The position numbers and the translations under genes are program-made. From Bacteroidales bacterium UBA1179 (GTDB lineage Bacteria; Bacteroidota; Bacteroidia; Bacteroidales; Bacteroidaceae): DNA of 10,604 nucleotides. Positions within the stretch are counted from its first letter, which is position 1, and each line of letters starts with the position of its first letter. The notes below the pieces were generated by a model that saw only the letters and a program-made list of their open reading frames with translations, was not told the DNA's origin and made no database searches. This document shows positions 6,254 to 10,604 of the stretch, piece by piece. Location: NCBI GenBank assembly GCA_002309915.1, contig DBYT01000031.1, forward strand, positions 36,348 through 46,951, in the 5' to 3' direction.

Positions 6254-8785
6254 ATGAAAAAATTACTGACCATTGCCCTGTCGCTGCTGGCTGTATCGGC
6301 CGGAGCACAGAATGAGTATGAGATTACAGTTGAGAGCAAACAGCCAAGCGGCATCATCGATGAGATGCTGTACGGACAGCTGTTTGAGCACATCTACTTC
6401 AGCGCCAACAACGGTGTCTGGCAGGAGTTGATTTACGGCCGTTCATTCGAGCCGGAGCAGTATCCCGGCATACCGCCGCGTGACGGCTATTTTGACGGCT
6501 GGTACATGGATGATGACATGGTACTGCATTCACCCACACGTTACGAGCAGCCCCTGAACATTGCTACCATTGAGTCCGATGACTACGAAATCACCATGGA
6601 CCTGAACTGGCGCTCCTACAAGCTGGCACGCCGTTCATGGAGCGGTGGACTGATGGATATACGCTTTGCATTCGGTCAAAAGACCGATGGATCGGCATAT
6701 TTTGCACGCATACACGACCCCTACTATGAGGGCCGCACATTCACACCCGCACAGACTCAGTCGCAGATAGACGCTGCCAATGAGGCCAATGCCCGTGCCG
6801 CTCTACAGCCGCAGAGCTCCACGGCCGATTTCTCAATCTGCGCCATGGAGGTGCGCGAATCACAGGGATTCGGCGGTCGCCCCGGCAGGCGCATGAATAC
6901 GCTTGCCGCCCTGGCATCGACCCCCGCTACCAAGGATCAGGTCAATGAGAATCAGGACTGGCACAAGCTGCGCATAAGCCGCAAGGGTGCCGATGTTACC
7001 ATGTACTTTGATGACAAGGAGGTGGTTAAGTACAGCGGACTGGAGCAGACCGGCAAGAATGACCTTGTGTTCTGGGTCAACTACACCGAGGCTACATACC
7101 GCAACATCACCGTAAAGAGCGGCGATCAGACCGTATTCAGCGGCACTCCCAAGGATGTGCAGATACCTGAGGTGGCTCCGGAATGGACCGCGTTCGGTGA
7201 GGGCAAGTACCGTCTTGTCAAGGACGATGCCGTGAACATGCGTTACTCACAGGAGATTACCGCCGGCAAGAAGGCCGAGGCCGGCATGGCACAGGGCCCG
7301 CAGAACATAATTGTACGTGAAAAGTACGTTGGCTCCATTTATGCCAAGGGCAAGGGCGAACTGATTGTGGGACTCCGTAATGAGAAAGGTGAGTTCGTGG
7401 CCCGTCAGTCACTGGGCAAGATAAACAGTAAGGAGTGGAAGAAATATGATTTTACCCTGGAACCTCAAGTTAGCGGTGACGGTGATTTTGCAATCGTTGT
7501 CAAAAACGGCACCGTGCAGGTAGATATGGCTACATTATCAACCCAGACCGGTAAGGACCTGGGCGGTTTCCGTCCTGACATACTGCAGGCCGTTAAGGAA
7601 CTGCACCCAACCTGCCTGCGCTGGCCGGGTGGCGGTTACGTTGCCCAGTATGACTGGCAGTGGGGTATCGGCCCTCAGGAGAACCGTGAACGCTGGGCGC
7701 ACTGGATGTGGATGGATTATGACCAGAACTGCTTTGGTACCGATGAATTCATACGTTTTTGCCGTGAGGTGAACACCGAGCCGGTTATCGTGGTGAGCGT
7801 CAGGTTTGAGCGTCCGGCCGATGAATACGACCAAATCCTGCAGAACGCCGTGAACTGGGTGCGTTACTGCAACGCCCCCGCAACTGATGAGTGGGGTGCC
7901 AAGCGTGCCGCCAACGGACACCCCGAGCCCTATAACGTCAAGTTCTGGGAGATTGACAACGAGATGTGGGAGATGGGTATTGACCGATATGAAAAGTGTG
8001 TGCGTGATTTCAGCACCGCCATGCGCGAGGTTGACCCGTCAATCAAGATCATTGCCTGCGGCGGATTCGGCGAGGACGAGCAGTTCATAAAGCGCAGCGG
8101 CAACTACTTTGACTACCTGAGCCTGCACCACTATGAGCAGCAGGGCGGTTACGCTACCGGTCCCGTGCGTCTGGGTCAGCAGTATGACCGATACGCACAG
8201 ATGATTGCAGCCGGTCCCAATCCCAACATCAAACTGTTCATATCAGAGTGGAACCTGAACAGCATCGACTGGCGCACCGGTCTGTTTGCAGGCGGATTCC
8301 TGAACATGTGTGAGGCCCGTGACGTGGTTGCCATGGGTGCCGCAGCTCTCTTTATACGCCGTACCGATGCCCCGGATTGGAACAACGCGTTCATCAACTT
8401 TGACTACAAGGACCTGTTCAAGGCTCCCAACTGCCAGGTGACCGAGCTCTGGTATGACCATTTCAGCAAGTACCGCCTGGCATACAGCGGCGAGACCGGC
8501 AATGTGAGCGTAAGCACCACCATGTCAGAGAACGGTGCCGATGTGATAGTAAAGGTTGTGAACCCCACTGATGAGCCCGCCACCCTGCGCATCAAGGGCG
8601 ATTGGGAAGACATCGGCAGCACAGAATTCGAGTACTATGCCCCTGGTTCCCTGACCGTAGCCAACAGCATGGAGAACAAGAACGCAGTGGCTCTGAAGAA
8701 ATCCACCGCATCCACCGATGGAAACGACGTAATCCTGTCCGTTCCAGCCTTATCGGCCGGTGTGCTGACCATAAACAAGAAATAA
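6254..8785 (+). CDS. Secreted GH51 alpha-L-arabinofuranosidase with accessory domains
   Basis: This 843-residue enzyme should release alpha-L-arabinofuranosyl side chains (arabinoxylan, arabinan) by a retaining mechanism. The signal peptide is MKKLLTIALSLLAVSAGA, cleaved before QN, so it acts in the periplasm or outside. The GH51 N-terminal signature GQLFEHIYFSANNGVWQELI spans 41-60. A concanavalin/DUF1080-like beta segment lies at about 110-295 and includes DWHKLRISRKGADVTMYFD. A CBM4/9-like beta-sandwich lies at about 305-430. The barrel resumes with LRWPGGGY (455-462). The acid/base is E570 in FWEIDNEMW and the nucleophile E665 in LFISEWN. A C-terminal beta domain follows from about 745. 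It is longer than the classical intracellular form (about 500 residues) because of the inserted modules. Its ATG lies 3 nt after the U32 stop. Activity class is confident; polymer preference is not readable from sequence. Confidence 0.92.
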   Translation: MKKLLTIALSLLAVSAGAQNEYEITVESKQPSGIIDEMLYGQLFEHIYFSANNGVWQELIYGRSFEPEQYPGIPPRDGYFDGWYMDDDMVLHSPTRYEQPLNIATIESDDYEITMDLNWRSYKLARRSWSGGLMDIRFAFGQKTDGSAYFARIHDPYYEGRTFTPAQTQSQIDAANEANARAALQPQSSTADFSICAMEVRESQGFGGRPGRRMNTLAALASTPATKDQVNENQDWHKLRISRKGADVTMYFDDKEVVKYSGLEQTGKNDLVFWVNYTEATYRNITVKSGDQTVFSGTPKDVQIPEVAPEWTAFGEGKYRLVKDDAVNMRYSQEITAGKKAEAGMAQGPQNIIVREKYVGSIYAKGKGELIVGLRNEKGEFVARQSLGKINSKEWKKYDFTLEPQVSGDGDFAIVVKNGTVQVDMATLSTQTGKDLGGFRPDILQAVKELHPTCLRWPGGGYVAQYDWQWGIGPQENRERWAHWMWMDYDQNCFGTDEFIRFCREVNTEPVIVVSVRFERPADEYDQILQNAVNWVRYCNAPATDEWGAKRAANGHPEPYNVKFWEIDNEMWEMGIDRYEKCVRDFSTAMREVDPSIKIIACGGFGEDEQFIKRSGNYFDYLSLHHYEQQGGYATGPVRLGQQYDRYAQMIAAGPNPNIKLFISEWNLNSIDWRTGLFAGGFLNMCEARDVVAMGAAALFIRRTDAPDWNNAFINFDYKDLFKAPNCQVTELWYDHFSKYRLAYSGETGNVSVSTTMSENGADVIVKVVNPTDEPATLRIKGDWEDIGSTEFEYYAPGSLTVANSMENKNAVALKKSTASTDGNDVILSVPALSAGVLTINKK

Positions 8786-8789
8786 TCGT

Positions 8790-8797
8790 TACTTTTG
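8790..8797 (+). promoter_or_regulatory. Candidate internal promoter -7 box before the alpha/beta-hydrolase
   Basis: TACTTTTG matches TAnnTTTG exactly and lies 27 nt before the ATG at 8825, inside the only gap (39 nt) of the plus-strand cluster from dusB to galE. No -33 TTTG is present 19-21 nt upstream. It could let the hydrolase and galE be transcribed apart from dusB, the U32 gene and GH51. Confidence 0.4.
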
Positions 8798-8824
8798 TAA
8801 ATCGGACTATAAAAAAATAAGGAT

Positions 8825-9718
8825 ATGAAGAGATTCTTTTTGATGTTGCTGAGTGCAGCGTTTGTTATGAGCTTGAATGCTCAGGAGACTTATACTAAAA
8901 ACCGCGTGGTTGAGGACGGCGGTACAGGTCCTTACAAGGCAATAATGGTTGAGGAGCCCAGTCTGGAGGCACATACCATATTCCGTCCGGAAGATCTGAG
9001 CAAGTTCAGCAAGAAGAACCCTCTGCCCATCCTGGTTTGGGGTAACGGCGCCTGCACCAACTCACCCTGGGAGCATCAGAATTTCCTGAGTGAGATTGCA
9101 TCACACGGATTCCTGGTAGTAGCAATAGGTTACTGGCCGGCCGAGGGCGAGCGTTACCGCGGCGCACAGTCCAAATCAGAGCAGCAGATTGAGGGACTTG
9201 ACTGGGCAATAGCTCAGAATGCCGATAAGAACAGCCCCTATTACAATAAGCTGGACGTTAAGAACATAGCTGCTGCCGGTATGTCATGCGGCGGTCTGCA
9301 GACTCTGGTCAATGCGGCCGATACAAGACTCAAGGCAATCATGATATGTAACAGCGGATCATTCATAGATCCGTCAGGGGCCGTTCCCGGTATGCCGATG
9401 CCCGCCAAGGAGGACCTCAAGAAGATTCACACTCCGGTGATGTATCTGCTGGGTGGTCCCACCGACATAGCATATGAGAACGGCATGGATGACTTCAAGC
9501 AGATTGACCATGTTCCTGCTGTTGCAGTTAACTATCCCGTAGGTCACGGCGGCACATACGGCCAGCCTCACGGAGGTGAGTTCTCAATTGCAGCCCTGGC
9601 TTGGCTCAATTGGCAGCTCAAGGGCGACAAGGAGGCAAGGAAGATGCTCGTGGGCAGCCCCAGCGGACTGGAGCAGCGCCCCGACTGGACTGTAGAGAGG
9701 AAAAATATTGGTAAATGA
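8825..9718 (+). CDS. Secreted alpha/beta-hydrolase, putative esterase
   Basis: This 297-residue protein has a Sec signal peptide (MKRFFLMLLSAAFVMSLNA, cleaved before QE) and an alpha/beta-hydrolase fold resembling the dienelactone hydrolase, cutinase-like and PET-hydrolase-like group. The oxyanion strand is PILVWGNGACTN (68-79). The nucleophile is S154 in GMSCGG. The likely acid is D214 in LLGGPTD and the likely base H241 in VGHGG, with H249 in QPHGG as alternative. It lies directly after a secreted GH51 gene, so removal of acetyl, feruloyl or similar ester groups from hemicellulose is a reasonable guess, but nothing in the sequence fixes the substrate. Its stop overlaps the galE start (ATGA), implying coupled translation. 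The fold and secretion are secure; the substrate is unknown. Confidence 0.82.
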   Translation: MKRFFLMLLSAAFVMSLNAQETYTKNRVVEDGGTGPYKAIMVEEPSLEAHTIFRPEDLSKFSKKNPLPILVWGNGACTNSPWEHQNFLSEIASHGFLVVAIGYWPAEGERYRGAQSKSEQQIEGLDWAIAQNADKNSPYYNKLDVKNIAAAGMSCGGLQTLVNAADTRLKAIMICNSGSFIDPSGAVPGMPMPAKEDLKKIHTPVMYLLGGPTDIAYENGMDDFKQIDHVPAVAVNYPVGHGGTYGQPHGGEFSIAALAWLNWQLKGDKEARKMLVGSPSGLEQRPDWTVERKNIGK

Positions 9719-10604
9719 ATATACTGGTAACAGGTGGCGCCGGTTTTATCGGCTCACACACAATTATTGAACTTTACAAGGCAGGTCATACTGCTGTAGT
9801 GGTTGATAATCTGAGTAACTCCAACCCGGAGAGTCTGAGACGTGTGTCCAGGATTCTGGGCGGAGTGGAGATTCCGTTCCATAAGGTCGATATCCGCGAC
9901 CGTAAGGGACTGGACAGTGTGCTGGAGCAGTACAAGTTTGACGCCTGCATACATTTTGCCGGACTCAAGGCCGTGGGCGAGTCAGTAAGCAAGCCCATTG
10001 AGTATTATGAGAACAACATCAGCGGCACTCTGGTGCTGGTTGAGGCCATGCGCGACCACGGCGTAAAGAACATAATCTTTTCATCGAGCGCCACCGTTTA
10101 CGGCAACCCGCAGATAATCCCCATCACCGAGGAGTGCCCCAAAGGTGTCTGCACCAACCCCTATGGCTGGACCAAGAGCATGCTGGAGCAGGTGTTGACC
10201 GATATGCAATATGCCGATAAGGAGTGGAACGTAGTGCTGCTGCGCTACTTCAACCCCATTGGCGCTCATCCCAGCGGTCTGATAGGCGAGAACCCCAACG
10301 GCATACCCAACAACCTGATGCCTTACGTGACACAGGTGGCGGTTGGAAAACGCGATGAATTGGGCGTTTTCGGCAATGACTACGATACCCCCGATGGCAC
10401 AGGCGTGCGTGATTACATTCATGTGGTGGATCTGGCACGCGGACATGTGTGCGCGCTCAAGGCCATTGAGCGTAAGTGCGGCTTGGGACTTTACAACCTT
10501 GGTACCGGTCACGGTTACTCGGTGCTGGATGTGGTCAAGGCATTTGAGAGAGTTAACGGAGTCAAGGTTCCGTACAGCATCAAGCCCCGCCGTCCGGGCG
10601 ATAT
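9715..10604 (+). CDS. galE: UDP-glucose 4-epimerase, C-terminally cut by the window edge
   Basis: This gene encodes the cytoplasmic NAD-dependent enzyme interconverting UDP-glucose and UDP-galactose. It serves galactose use and supplies UDP-galactose for surface glycans. The frame from the ATG at 9715 is open for 296 codons to the edge; the full family length is about 340, so some 45 residues are missing. The start MNILVTGGAGFIGSH has the Rossmann GxxGxxG at G7-G13. HFAGLKAVGESV (80-91), SSSATVYG (123-130) and the catalytic NPYGWTK with Y150 and K154 all match GalE. RYFNPIGAHPSG, GTGVRDYIHVVDLA and YNLGTGHGYSV follow in order. The wording is that of true GalE rather than of related nucleotide-sugar dehydratases. 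The start overlaps the stop of the upstream hydrolase by 4 nt, so it is probably translated from the same message. Confidence 0.95.
   Translation, partial: MNILVTGGAGFIGSHTIIELYKAGHTAVVVDNLSNSNPESLRRVSRILGGVEIPFHKVDIRDRKGLDSVLEQYKFDACIHFAGLKAVGESVSKPIEYYENNISGTLVLVEAMRDHGVKNIIFSSSATVYGNPQIIPITEECPKGVCTNPYGWTKSMLEQVLTDMQYADKEWNVVLLRYFNPIGAHPSGLIGENPNGIPNNLMPYVTQVAVGKRDELGVFGNDYDTPDGTGVRDYIHVVDLARGHVCALKAIERKCGLGLYNLGTGHGYSVLDVVKAFERVNGVKVPYSIKPRRPGD

Noticed and set aside
226..9718. Canonical polysaccharide utilisation locus
   Set aside because: Glycosidase genes are present, but there is no SusC/SusD pair, hybrid sensor or sigma/anti-sigma pair. The genes lie on opposite strands, split by a RAYT and housekeeping genes.

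Overview
The window looks like chromosome from a Bacteroidota member, most likely order Bacteroidales (Prevotella/Bacteroides relatives). Four things point there. Secreted proteins have short signal peptides ending in ...A-Q. GH95 and GH51 glycosidases sit among housekeeping genes. Strong Shine-Dalgarno sites are mostly absent. Several start codons are preceded by the Bacteroidota -7 box TAnnTTTG, once with a correctly spaced -33 TTTG. Species cannot be fixed from this sequence alone.

Layout. (1) Bases 1-2598, minus strand: a 790-residue GH95 glycosidase lipoprotein, followed 7 nt later by the start of a probable outer-membrane porin-like protein that runs off the left edge. (2) Bases 2599-4026: an island holding one REP-associated tyrosine transposase-like gene (RAYT, HUH/Y1 family). 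It is embedded in about 80-base GC-rich repeats: one full unit upstream, one full unit downstream at about 79% identity, a decayed third unit, and a split unit whose head and tail lie on either side of the gene. (3) Bases 4027-10604, plus strand: a compact co-directional cluster. A DusB-type tRNA dihydrouridine synthase overlaps by 8 nt a U32-family protein, probably a TrhP-like tRNA hydroxylation factor. A secreted GH51 alpha-L-arabinofuranosidase starts 3 nt later. A secreted alpha/beta-hydrolase follows after 39 nt and overlaps by 4 nt (ATGA) a galE that runs off the right edge.

How the genes may work together. The GH51 enzyme, the secreted hydrolase and the GH95 enzyme would fit removal of side chains from plant hemicellulose or pectin (arabinose, possible esters, and L-fucose or L-galactose). 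There is no SusC/SusD pair, hybrid two-component sensor or sigma/anti-sigma pair here, so this is not a canonical polysaccharide utilisation locus. DusB and the U32 protein are an RNA-modification pair whose coupling to glycosidases is probably just operon packing. The most distinctive element is the RAYT gene inside its own repeats. I found no tRNA, rRNA, CRISPR array or complete insertion sequence.
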